A stretch of 53,057 nt of DNA from Intrasporangium sp. (GTDB lineage Bacteria > Actinomycetota > Actinomycetes > Actinomycetales > Dermatophilaceae), in NCBI RefSeq assembly GCF_030452765.1, contig NZ_JAKDLO010000004.1:1-53057 (forward strand), read 5' to 3'. Of the stretch, positions 1 to 7,869 are shown piece by piece (the first letter of the stretch is position 1; each line of letters starts with the position of its first letter). Below the pieces are notes generated by a model. It did not search any database. It saw only the letters and a program-made list of their open reading frames with translations, and was not told where the DNA came from. A program made the position numbers and the translations under genes.

Positions 1-72
1 TACCGAAGACGCAGGATGCACATCCTCGAACGCGGCGGTGTTCAGGGCCCCGCTCCTCGACCTACGTCATAG

Positions 73-141
73 TGGGGCCACGCAGCGCTGCGTTCCTGGC
101 TACGCCGCGGCGGGCAACCCACCCTCGAAGTCCAGCAGTGA
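73..141 (+). pseudogene. Remnant of an AbiEi-like antitoxin C-terminus
   Basis: One frame between stops reads ALRSWLRRGGQPTLEVQQ then TGA. Its core WLRRGGQP is the C-terminal motif of the AbiEi-like gene at 7.9-8.5 kb, and 25 bases (95-119) are identical to 8348-8372. Nothing else of the gene is present upstream, so this is a short scrap. It suggests that a second AbiEi copy once lay here or that the tail was moved by recombination. Coincidence is unlikely for a 25-base identity, but the functional reading is inference. Confidence 0.4.
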
Positions 142-277
142 GACGGACGCCATCGACGTGGCGCGCGGCACGGCCCAGCGCGTTCACCGCAGCGGTGGGG
201 GGCCGCCCCCTGGTCTGCGACGAGCCGACCGAACCGACCGGGCCGGCGGCGTCGCCGGACCAAACGCCTAGTGCCGA

Positions 278-829
278 TCATTCCTTGGGCAGCAGACCGG
301 CCTCATACGCCCACGCGAACAGGCTCTGGCCGGAGTCGATGGGCAGATACATGTCGGTGGCGAGCAGGTCGTCCACCACCCGGGCTGCGCGGTCACGGTC
401 ATAGCCAAACCGGGTGGCGTATGCCTCCACCACTAACCACAACGTGTCATGGCTCGGCACACCTCGAAGATCCGCCTGGGCAATCGCATGCCTGTCGTCC
501 AACAGGGCGGTCAGGTCGCGGTACCGCGCGCAGGCGATGACTGCCGCCTCCCCGAGGTGCTCATCAGGACCACCGCCCATCGCGGCCTTGACCAAGAGTT
601 GCGTGCCTACCTCGTCCTCGGTCAGGACGATAAGGTGCGTCCAGGACGTATCGGCAACGCTCACGATTCCCGGATATCTCATTTGGCCGCGCTGGATCTC
701 CCGGTCGACGTCGTCCGGCACCAGGATGACGCCGCCGGGCGCCAGGTCTCGCAGTATGTCGGTATGGCCAGCGCGCCCGAGGTGGGTGTACACGCTAGTG
801 TCGGTAACCCACGCTCTCGCCTCAGACAT
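278..829 (-). CDS. PIN-domain protein, putative toxin of an XRE-ImmA/PIN pair
   Basis: The product has 183 residues. It has the acidic residues expected of a PIN ribonuclease fold: D10 in VTDTS, E44, E94 in HLGEAA and D111/D112 in LLDDRHA. Its ATG overlaps the last 8 bases of the upstream XRE-ImmA gene (ATGTCTGA), so the two are translationally coupled; this overlap decided the start, since longer in-frame starts lie inside the neighbour. PIN proteins in such pairs usually cut RNA and are held inactive by the partner. The long C-terminal helical tail after residue 120 is unlike a minimal VapC. The toxin role is inference from fold and context. Confidence 0.75.
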   Translation of the reverse strand: MSEARAWVTDTSVYTHLGRAGHTDILRDLAPGGVILVPDDVDREIQRGQMRYPGIVSVADTSWTHLIVLTEDEVGTQLLVKAAMGGGPDEHLGEAAVIACARYRDLTALLDDRHAIAQADLRGVPSHDTLWLVVEAYATRFGYDRDRAARVVDDLLATDMYLPIDSGQSLFAWAYEAGLLPKE

Positions 830-1946
830 GCGGCGTGAAGCTGGCGTGCCCGGTGAAGGATCGACGCAGGTCATCACGTGAGAACAGCTCAGCCTGCGGC
901 AGATCATCAGCGCCCAACACGCCACGCGAGAGTTCCAGGACCCTGGCCTCGGTGATAGTCGAGGCGGTGTAACCCTTCAGGCACGCGGCGACGAAGTCGG
1001 GCGACAGGTATGGATGGCTGAGCTCGTCGACCCACGACAGTGCAAGCCGCAGGTAATCACCCGCGCGCGGTTCGATCCTGCCCAGTTGGTCGCGCTCCTC
1101 GTGAGAGATGAGATCGAGGTTGCGCAGCTGTGCGATGACCGCCGACCAGCTCAGCCGGAATGCCACTCCCACCGCGAGCGCGCGATCGCGCGTGGGCCAA
1201 CCGCTCTGCTTCGACCAGACCTTGGCGACTGCGGTGCGTGGGGCAAGGAAGTGAACAGCGAAGGAGTTGATCATAGGCTCGTTGTCCAGCACTGCCTGCG
1301 TGTCATAGGCATCGCCGAAGAGCCAATGCCCGAGCTCATGGGCCAAGGTCATGCGCCGCCGCCCCGAACCCGCATCTCCATTGATGACCGCTACGCCCAC
1401 GCCACCCGAATCGACGAGTACCTCAACACATCCACCGTCTGGTCCAGCATCACCCAGGCCCGCCGCGAACGTGTACAGCCCGAACGCCTCGCACGTACGC
1501 CCGAGGTCCTCAATGGGCTCGGCATTCAGACCCAGTTGCTTGCGGAACGATGCCGCTGCCCGCTCGGCTTCAAGGTGCGTTCGTGGAACACGCGCATCCC
1601 CCTTGCGAGGGACCGGCTCCAGCAAACCCAGCTCCAGTAGCCCTCGCACATCGGCCGCGAACTGCTCGATCTCCACGTCCAGCAAGCGCGAAGAGTCATG
1701 CGCGGCCTGAGGTGCCGACCGACGGCTCACCGCCGCAGGCACCGGGGGTTCAACGAAGTAGGACAACGGACGTCCCAGCACAGCGGCGATCTGCACGAGT
1801 TCGGGAACCTTGAGGTTGCGCTCACCCTTCTCGAGTAAGACGATCGCAGTCCTGTCCAGGTCCACCGCCCGCGCGACACTCTCCTGCGTCATACCCGCCA
1901 GGTCCCGGGCTTCCGCGAGCCGCTGACCAAGAGCCACCTTGTCCAT
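822..1946 (-). CDS. XRE-family regulator fused to ImmA/IrrE metallopeptidase domain
   Basis: The product has 374 residues. Residues about 3-62 form an XRE helix-turn-helix (RLAEARDLAGMTQESVARAVDL). Residues about 120-260 form an ImmA/IrrE domain with the zinc motif HELGH at 203-207 and a downstream glutamate in NEPMINSFAVHFLAP. Proteins of this architecture bind their own promoter and can be cleaved, or can cleave a repressor, on stress. The gene is first in a two-gene unit with the PIN protein, so it is probably the antitoxin or regulator. ATG at 1946 was chosen because the helix-turn-helix begins 6 residues later; the longer TTG or GTG extensions add nothing recognisable. Confidence 0.85.
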   Translation of the reverse strand: MDKVALGQRLAEARDLAGMTQESVARAVDLDRTAIVLLEKGERNLKVPELVQIAAVLGRPLSYFVEPPVPAAVSRRSAPQAAHDSSRLLDVEIEQFAADVRGLLELGLLEPVPRKGDARVPRTHLEAERAAASFRKQLGLNAEPIEDLGRTCEAFGLYTFAAGLGDAGPDGGCVEVLVDSGGVGVAVINGDAGSGRRRMTLAHELGHWLFGDAYDTQAVLDNEPMINSFAVHFLAPRTAVAKVWSKQSGWPTRDRALAVGVAFRLSWSAVIAQLRNLDLISHEERDQLGRIEPRAGDYLRLALSWVDELSHPYLSPDFVAACLKGYTASTITEARVLELSRGVLGADDLPQAELFSRDDLRRSFTGHASFTPHV

Positions 1947-2267
1947 ATGTGGGATTTTCGCACACACCACGATCGGCTGCACCAGCGAGTGAGCGGAGAT
2001 CCGCCATCACCCGCGTCCGAACGATTCGAGGACCACGACGTGAAACGAGCCGACCTTCAGCAGCCGCAACGAACCGCAATCAGCCACCATCAGGTGGCCA
2101 CTCCCCCGGCCGCGAGTTCACTGGCCGGGAAAGCGGGACTCACCTGCGGCACACTGGCGACGGGTGCGGTAACGGGCCAAACGAGCCCCGTCTGGAACGC
2201 GGGGCCCATGCACTCCGGCGAGCCCGCCCAACCCGAGTTGCCAAGCCCAGCGCGAGGACCGCGACTC
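1947..2267. other. Gene-free stretch between the XRE-ImmA gene and the HEPN remnant
   Basis: No reading frame here resembles a protein. The right end of the stretch just before 1947 must carry the promoter of the XRE-ImmA operon. Bases 2091-2142 are a partial copy of sequence at 9843-9895, which lies upstream of the intact MNT-HEPN operon. The rest has no feature I can support. Confidence 0.5.
2091..2142. repeat. Copy 1 of an intergenic segment shared with the MNT-HEPN locus
   Basis: This segment shares a 21-base block (caggtgRccactcccccggcc) and a 15-base block (ggaaagcgggactca) with 9843-9895, separated by a less similar stretch. Both copies lie beside HEPN sequences (a remnant here, an intact operon there), so it probably moved or duplicated with the HEPN module. 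Confidence 0.5.
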
Positions 2268-2551
2268 CTACCTGCCGAGCCGGGCGATCTGGCTCGCTGA
2301 CTCGACCACGGCGGCGGCGGCACGACGGACAAGGACGTCCGCCTTGGCCCGGGTGACCATGTCGGCGCCGTACTCGACATCAGCCTTGGCGCCTGTCAGC
2401 TCCCGCAGCGCGGGTCACGCTTCCCGCACCCGGGCCGCTGGCCCGGGGCGGCCCGGGGCCCGGCCCAGCTCCTTCGCGGCGGTCGCATAGTCCTTGCTCT
2501 TGATCGTCGATCCCGTCAGCGACACCACGATGGCGTCCTTCGCACTGACAG
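2268..2551 (-). pseudogene. Decayed copy of the HEPN-like gene found at 8587-8988
   Basis: The DNA aligns over its whole length with the 3' two thirds of the intact HEPN-like gene. In successive frames it encodes AKDAIVVSLTGSTIKSKDYATAAKELG and then a segment ending RAKADVLVRRAAAAVVESASQIARLGR and a TAG stop. Small indels around 2405-2460 break the frame, the equivalent of H65 is Y, and the first third of the gene and the partner nucleotidyltransferase are missing. It is a dead paralogue of the live module 6 kb away. Confidence 0.8.
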
Positions 2552-2593
2552 GCCGCCTCGGAACATCGGTAGATGCGGTCGCGGCAACGCTGG

Positions 2594-2950
2594 TCACAGC
2601 ATGTCCGGCTGCCAGGCTTCGGGGATCGCGGCTGGGAACGGTGCGAGGCCGAGACACCGACGGTATGCGGCGTGGACCCAAGCCGCCTGCGTGTCCGGTG
2701 GGAACACCAGGTCGGTGAGCGAGATCTCCTGCCCGACTTCCTCGCGCCGGCAGTGCGCGGTGAGCTCGATGCCGTTCGCGCGGATGCCGACGTCTGTGAC
2801 CAGGACGGGAACGCCGACAACCGTGGCCGAGACGGGCAACCCCGCTTCATCCTCGAACACTGCGTGGAACGCCATGATCTGCTCGTCCACGTCGTAGGCG
2901 TCGACCGTCATCACCGCGACCAGGCGGTCAAGGGCGTGAAGGTCCGTCAC
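2594..2950 (-). CDS. Small acidic protein, possibly CcbP-like calcium-binding family
   Basis: The product has 118 residues and is rich in D and E. It has a compact beta-like centre (FEDEAGLPVSATVVGVPVLVTDVGI) and the C-terminal motif WVHAAYRRCLGLAPFP. This pattern recalls the small calcium-binding CcbP family described from cyanobacteria and found as uncharacterised proteins in Actinobacteria; the assignment is from memory of the motif and is tentative. The GTG start overlaps the stop of the upstream gene by 4 bases (GTGA), so the two are cotranslated and probably work together. No membrane segment or signal peptide is visible. Confidence 0.55.
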   Translation of the reverse strand: MTDLHALDRLVAVMTVDAYDVDEQIMAFHAVFEDEAGLPVSATVVGVPVLVTDVGIRANGIELTAHCRREEVGQEISLTDLVFPPDTQAAWVHAAYRRCLGLAPFPAAIPEAWQPDML

Positions 2951-4677
2951 CGAGTCCCCCTGGAGGGCGGGGCAGTGACCAGGGGAGTCTGCTCGACGGC
3001 GGCATCGAGCTCGCGGCGGAAGGCGACGTGGCGAGTGAAGCGGTCCCTCATCAGTCCCAGGTAGGCGGTGCCGCTGCGGGAGTCCTCAGCCAGCGTGACG
3101 GCCTCCGCGCAGCAGGCGACCAGCCGGGCGACTCTCGCATACTGGCCGCGTGCCTTGCCGGAGACGACCGCGTCGACCCGGCGCTTGACCTCTTCCTCCG
3201 CGGCCCGCAGGTGCTCCAAGCGCAGGTCGGGGTCGTCCCCTCCAGCCGAGATGCGCTCGGTGAGCAGCCCCGACAACGATGGGAACACGTCATCGGTCAT
3301 CTCCTTGCTGTCGGCCAGGTCGTAGTCGGTCCATGCCCAGAGGTCGGCGTTGTCGACGTTCTTGAGCAGGCCTGCGACCCGGGAGGAGGCCCACCCGGGG
3401 TGGGAAGGCCCGGCGCACGCCGATGCCAACAGGTAGGGCAGCGCCACGTAGCTCGCGCTCTGCAACGGGTTGTGCCCGAGCGGCTCCTGGAGCAGGTCGA
3501 TCGCGTCGTCGACGTGACCCGAGAGCAGCAGCACCGAGGCGTGCAGGGCTCCGGAAATGTGGTCGGAATCCAGGTGGTCGATCTCGGCTGCCAGGGCCTC
3601 GGCAGCCGCCCGGCCTGCGACGGTCGCCGCATGGTGCAACGCCAGCAGCCGAGCCTGCGTCGGCGCAGCGCGCCAGGCCACCCTGCGAGCCTCGAGCACC
3701 TCCTCGGGGTCATCGGCGACAGCGTCGGTCAACAGTTCGGCGATCCGCGCCGCGGTGACGCCCTGCGAGTCCACCGCCTCCAGCGCCTTCCGTGCGGCGG
3801 CAGCGGCGTCGGACTGCCGGCCGGTTCGACGCAGCGCCTCGACCCAGTCGAGGTAGAGGTCGGCCCGAGGCGGGTCGGCGTCACCAGCCAAGGCACCGAG
3901 CCCGTCGACACCGCCGGACAGCTCGGTGGCCTCGGTCAGCAGTGGCCGCACGTCGCGGTGGCCAGCCGTGGTCGAGTTGAGCAGCGCGATCCACGCCGGC
4001 AGGAACTCGACGAGCCCGGGCAGGTCCTGCCGACGGGTTTCGCGGATGGCGGCCAGGCTGGGCACCGGCCCCCACGTGGGCAGGTCGAACCACGCCTCCC
4101 CGAGGACGGTGGCCCGTTCCGCCGCCTGCGTAGTCTCGTAGACCGCACGCAGGTAGCGGGCCTCAGCCTCCCGCACGTCGGTCCGCACCATGTCGACCGG
4201 TGATAGGGCGCCACTGAAGGTCGCGCCCTCCTGTTCCAGGTCGAAACTCTCGAGCAACCGCTGGTATGCGGTCCTCGCGAGTCCGAGGTCGCCGGCGAGG
4301 AAGGCGTCCTGTGCGCCACGAAACAGGTCGTCCATCTCCCAGGTCCAGGACTCATCACCGAACGAACGCTCGGCACGGATCTCCGGGTCCCAGCCGTAGC
4401 CGTCATAGAAGTCGCCCGACGCGAGACGATCGACGAACGCATCGATCTCGTCGAGGAGCGGGTCATCGACCACGGGCCAGGTGGTGTCCGGGGGCTCATG
4501 GTCCTTGCCCGTGGAGGCGGTCTCGGTGAAGATGGACAGGAAGGCCGCGCGCTCGGCGCCCGGCAGGTCGCGTGCGTGAGCCAACAGGACGGCACGGATC
4601 TCCTCCGCTGACATCCCCAGCAGCCGTTGCTCCAGCGAGTTCAGGAAGCGCTGCAGACTCGGCGTGTTCCCAGCCAT
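2947..4677 (-). CDS. Helical-repeat (TPR-like) protein of unknown function
   Basis: The product has 576 residues. The N-terminus (SAEEIRAVLLAHARDLPGAERAAFLSIF) is a short helical hairpin. An acidic region follows (DFYDGYGWDPEIRAERSFGDESW), then alanine-rich helical pairs to the end that look like degenerate TPRs (DLYLDWVEALRRTGRQSDAAAAARKAL). The C-terminus (LGLMRDRFTRHVAFRRELDAAV) recalls SWIM-associated proteins. I do not recognise a catalytic motif. It precedes and overlaps the CcbP-like gene by 4 bases. ATG at 4677 was chosen because upstream residues do not look protein-like, although its ribosome site is weak. Confidence 0.7.
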   Translation of the reverse strand: MAGNTPSLQRFLNSLEQRLLGMSAEEIRAVLLAHARDLPGAERAAFLSIFTETASTGKDHEPPDTTWPVVDDPLLDEIDAFVDRLASGDFYDGYGWDPEIRAERSFGDESWTWEMDDLFRGAQDAFLAGDLGLARTAYQRLLESFDLEQEGATFSGALSPVDMVRTDVREAEARYLRAVYETTQAAERATVLGEAWFDLPTWGPVPSLAAIRETRRQDLPGLVEFLPAWIALLNSTTAGHRDVRPLLTEATELSGGVDGLGALAGDADPPRADLYLDWVEALRRTGRQSDAAAAARKALEAVDSQGVTAARIAELLTDAVADDPEEVLEARRVAWRAAPTQARLLALHHAATVAGRAAAEALAAEIDHLDSDHISGALHASVLLLSGHVDDAIDLLQEPLGHNPLQSASYVALPYLLASACAGPSHPGWASSRVAGLLKNVDNADLWAWTDYDLADSKEMTDDVFPSLSGLLTERISAGGDDPDLRLEHLRAAEEEVKRRVDAVVSGKARGQYARVARLVACCAEAVTLAEDSRSGTAYLGLMRDRFTRHVAFRRELDAAVEQTPLVTAPPSRGTR

Positions 4678-5005
4678 GGTCAGTCCGCCACGCTGTCGGC
4701 TGCACAGGACGCGAAAGTTCGAGCCGGACGCATGAGACTCCTCCTCCGATGAGCACGATCGCGTCATCGTAGAACGTCACGGAAGCCCGCGGACGCGGCC
4801 ACTGCCGAAGGTCCTTCGCGACGAGGGCAGCGCCCTCAACCCGCCGGCACGCTCCGCGTGCACCTCGAGGGTCCGCCGACGCGCCCACCGCGCCCAGGGG
4901 ATCGCAAGGTCGAGCGCGCGCGCCGCGTCCAAGGCTGCGGGGACGGTGCCTGCCTCTTCGGCCCCACTTGCGTGAACGGGTGGCGGGCACTGGCATGCTG
5001 GGCGG
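4678..5005. other. Divergent intergenic region, with a coding-like minus-strand trace
   Basis: This lies between two divergent uncharacterised genes and should hold both promoters. On the minus strand, one frame from about 4985 down to the TGA at 4777 reads like protein (AGTVPAALDAARALDLAI, WARRRTLEVHAERAGG) with high third-position GC. It could be the tail of a lost gene, but no start, motif or relative is recognisable. Confidence 0.3.
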
Positions 5006-5860
5006 ATGTCGAAGTCCAGGAACCGGACCGCGAAGCGCAACGCCACGCGCAAACCGCCACCACAGCCCGTCGCTGCCGAGTCGGCCCGGACGGCCAGCGC
5101 AGGATCGTTCACGGACCTGCTCACACACCAGGCCCACGACCTGGCGGCAGGGGCCACGGTCGCGCTGATGGCCGAGGTGGCCCAGGCACGCACCCCTCTC
5201 GCGGCTGAGCTCGTGCTCTGCAACGCGTTGGGAGCGATGCGACTCGCCGCGCCCGAGAACGCACGCGAGCCACAGCGCCTCGAGGCTGAGCGGGCGCTGG
5301 TGACTCAGCTGATCGACCATGCCGAGTCGCTGGGAGATGCCGAGGCCTTGGCGCTGCTGCGCGTCTGCTCCTTCCTGGGCCAGGCGTCCACACGGGCCGC
5401 AGCCGCCCACGCTGCCGCGCGATTGGCGCAGCGTGGTGTCGCGGATCGACCCTGGGCGGCCCGGGTCGGACGACCGAAGCTGCTGATGGCCTGGGAGAGT
5501 GGCAACACGCTCGGGGCCCAGATCTCCATCGGCGCACTCTTCGACTACCAGGGCCGCGAGCATGCGCTCATGGTCCTGATCGACTTCTTTGCCGGCGGCG
5601 GTATCAAGGACTGCTGGGTGGCCGAGGGGCACCGCCGCGCGAGACACGCGCGCGGCCACTTCGAGTCCATGGCCGCGGGATCGGAGGACGCCTACGTCAT
5701 CGACCTCGACGCCGACACCCTCGTCACACGACTCCGGACGGCACTGGCCGCGCCACCACGCCCGATGGCCGACGACCAGATCGAGGACGTCGCCAGGTAT
5801 CTGCCCCTGACGCGTGCGCGAATGGAGTGGCTCGCAACCGGGGTCGAGCTCGCGCGCTGA
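5006..5860 (+). CDS. Conserved actinobacterial protein of unknown function
   Basis: The product has 284 residues. The N-terminus is basic and disordered (MSKSRNRTAKRNATRKPPPQ). An alanine-rich helical region follows. Near residues 170-205 there is a striking motif, GALFDYQGREHALMVLID followed by FFAGGGIKDCW, which is the most conserved-looking part. The C-terminal third is helical (ARYLPLTRARMEWLATGVEL). No signal peptide, membrane segment or known active site is visible. It stands alone on the plus strand, divergent from the TPR-like gene, with a palindrome about 125 bases downstream. The function is unknown; the length and codon use support a real gene. Confidence 0.7.
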   Translation: MSKSRNRTAKRNATRKPPPQPVAAESARTASAGSFTDLLTHQAHDLAAGATVALMAEVAQARTPLAAELVLCNALGAMRLAAPENAREPQRLEAERALVTQLIDHAESLGDAEALALLRVCSFLGQASTRAAAAHAAARLAQRGVADRPWAARVGRPKLLMAWESGNTLGAQISIGALFDYQGREHALMVLIDFFAGGGIKDCWVAEGHRRARHARGHFESMAAGSEDAYVIDLDADTLVTRLRTALAAPPRPMADDQIEDVARYLPLTRARMEWLATGVELAR

Positions 5861-5984
5861 ACCAGCCCCGCGCCACCCGCACGCCCCAGCCTGACTGAGC
5901 ACGGCGGCATACGACCCCGGATCTGGCGGGCGAGTTCACGGCTTGGCGCGCCCGGTCCCCCAGCCAACCCCGTGCAGACGTGAC

Positions 5985-6016
5985 GGTATGCCGCCGAGCC
6001 AGCTCAGCAACATACC
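5985..6016. repeat. GTATGCCGC-type intergenic palindrome
   Basis: GGTATG and CATACC form outer arms and GAGC/GCTC inner arms around a 2-base loop. It belongs to the same family of hairpins seen at 18392-18435, 21709-21745 and 51712-51776, but is less perfect. It sits downstream of the plus-strand gene that ends at 5860 and could be its terminator. Confidence 0.5.
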
Positions 6017-6090
6017 TGGCCTGTGTTCGTGGCCGGGAATCCCCGCGGCCAGTGCCGACGCGGAAGGCGGACGGGCGGCAGTGGGAGAGG

Positions 6091-7336
6091 ATGGGGGCCA
6101 TGACCGCGCTCGCCGAGGCCGTCCTCCCGCTGATCCGCACGCGCGCCGACCTGCACCGGTGGAGCGCGGCGAATGCCCACGGGCGGTCGATGCACGAGGG
6201 CATCGACCTGCTCGAGGCCGCCGCGGAGGACGCCGACCCGGGCGATGTGTATGCCGTGACCCACAAGGCACTGGCGAGCGCGCTCGCGGTGATAGCAAGG
6301 GCGGACGACTCGTCCGGGATCATCGGCGATGCCTGTCGGCGCCTGCTCGCCCTGCATCCCGTCGCGGCCCGCCCGGGCCCTGGTCTCACCGGCCCGGCTC
6401 GCGGACTGGATGATCACGTTCCAGTTCGACGGCGTGGTCGACTTCTTCGAGCTCGACCCTGTCGCGTACGCCCCGGCGCTCGGCGCGAGCGGGATGGCCC
6501 GCTACCGGGGCCGACTCGCCGACATCGCCGCCGAGCTCGGTCCGCGTCCGGCCGAGGACGCGACGACGAGGTGGTCCTCCCCCGATTCGCACACCCGGTT
6601 CACGCTGGACTGGAACGAGCAACGGCTGGCCGTCCTCGACCGCGACGTGGCCGAGGTGATCTGGACCCACGCCCGCGACCAGCGGGTCGCCGCCTGGCTG
6701 GAGGACACCGCACGGGCCCTGGCGGAGATCGAGCAGATCGACCTGGCCATCGAGTGGGCGCAGCGGGCCACCGACTTCGACGACGGCCACCAGTCGGTCC
6801 ACGCGGCGAAGTACTGGTGCGAGCTGCTGGCCACCCACCGGCGGAGCGAGCTGCTTGCAGCCCGGCTGGCGGTCTTCCGGCGGTGGCCGACCTCGTCGCA
6901 CGCGAACGCGCTCCGCACGGCAGCGGGCAGCGCGTGGGGGGAGCACACCGACGAGGTCATGACCACCTTGTCCGCCCGCCCCCGGGAAGCGGTGTCCTTC
7001 GCCCTCTACACGCTCCGGGACGTGCCGCTCGCATGGGAGGTGGCGCACTCCCTCACGCTCGAGGACGACCGGCTCTGGGCCGATCTCGCGAAGGCCTACG
7101 AGAAGCTCGACCCCCTCGCGGTCCTGCCGGTCCTGACCCTGCTGACGCTCGGCGAGCTGGAGGTCGCCGACGCGAAACGTTACCGATACGCGGCCCGTCG
7201 GCTGGCGAGGATGCGCGGCCTCGCCGCCGGCACCGACAAGGCGGTCGAGGTCGACGCGCTCATCGCCGAGCTGCGCGAGACCCACCGCCGGCGCACCCGC
7301 CTCCAACAGGAGTTCGACCGCGCCTGCCTGCCGTGA
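6091..7336 (+). pseudogene. SWIM zinc-finger-associated protein, truncated and frameshifted
   Basis: The first frame (from ATG 6091 or 6100) gives LAEAVLPLIRTRADLHRW through SSGIIGDACRRLLALHP. The continuation LADWMITFQFDGVVDFFELDPV to the end, DALIAELRETHRRRTRLQQEFDRACLP, is in the next frame. The two halves together match the C-terminal helical region of actinobacterial SWIM zinc-finger family proteins as I remember them. A single-base insertion-like shift lies between about 6345 and 6400. The N-terminal SWIM domain (CxCx(n)CxH) is absent. It is therefore a broken, N-truncated gene unless the shift is a sequencing error, which raw reads would settle. Confidence 0.7.
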
Positions 7337-7387
7337 CGGCACCACACCGATGAGTCGGGCCGTTTGAGCTGCAGCGCGACTGAGGCC

Positions 7388-7543
7388 TCAGACAGTCGTG
7401 GTGATCGGGATGACAACCAGGGCTTGATGCATGCCGGTGAAGTCCGCAGCGTTGCGGGTGGGCAATGGCAGGTTGTTGGTGTCCGCCACGGCGGAGATGA
7501 GCAGGTCGAACCTTCGTGGCCTCGGGTTTCGCGCCGCGTTCCG
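7388..7543 (-). pseudogene. VapC-type PIN toxin, C-terminal fragment
   Basis: The minus strand encodes PRPRRFDLLISAVADTNNLP then LPTRNAADFTGM to a TGA. This is the typical end of VapC toxins, with the DLLI helix and the TRN-DF motif. The N-terminal half with the first catalytic aspartate and glutamate is missing. At 7544-7548 the fragment runs into unrelated nucleotidyltransferase DNA, so the junction is a recombination point. It cannot make a working toxin. Confidence 0.75.
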
Positions 7544-7547
7544 CTCT

Positions 7548-7762
7548 CGAGGGTGGCCATCAGGCGATCCCACGCCTCCCGGCGGCATCGACCCGAACAA
7601 CGGAATCCCGTCACGCAGGATGTCGTCACCGCGGGCTCACCCGAGGACCTGCCGGCCCGTCAGCGGCTCCCCCGTGCGCAGCAGCACCGCAAGAACCGCA
7701 CCACGAGCCCCCGGAGACACCCCGCCGAACGGCTCACCAAAGAAGCACGACCCAACCCTGCT
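7548..7762 (-). pseudogene. Nucleotidyltransferase (MNT) remnant with the middle deleted
   Basis: The left part (7548-7640) matches the 3' end of the intact MNT gene plus the start of its HEPN partner (compare 8982-9070). The right part (7640-7762) matches its 5' end (compare 9480-9575). The join at about 7640 removes roughly 390 bases, including the catalytic GS-x10-DxD motif. A further indel breaks the start region. The upstream direct repeats of the intact operon are still present at 7781-7808. It is a deletion derivative of a second MNT-HEPN module. Confidence 0.8.
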
Positions 7763-7780
7763 GGCCCCATGATCGGGATA

Positions 7781-7808
7781 CCAGTCACATGACTTCCTGG
7801 CCAGTCAC
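7781..7808 (-). promoter_or_regulatory. Direct-repeat operator left at the dead MNT copy
   Basis: Two CCAGTCAC repeats lie 20 bases apart, identical in sequence and spacing to those upstream of the intact MNT-HEPN operon (9611-9638). The first overlaps an inverted AGTCA-NN-TGACT. The flanking bases (gatcggRataccagtcacatgac) are also kept. Confidence 0.5.
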
Positions 7809-7869
7809 CTCGTCGGCCTAGTCCCAAGCTCCAGCCTGGCTGCAGTTCCCTCCGGATGAGAGGGTGGCG

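Noticed and set aside
4777-4985. Small minus-strand gene
   Set aside because: The frame has coding-like composition but no credible start, ribosome site or known motif; kept only as a note.
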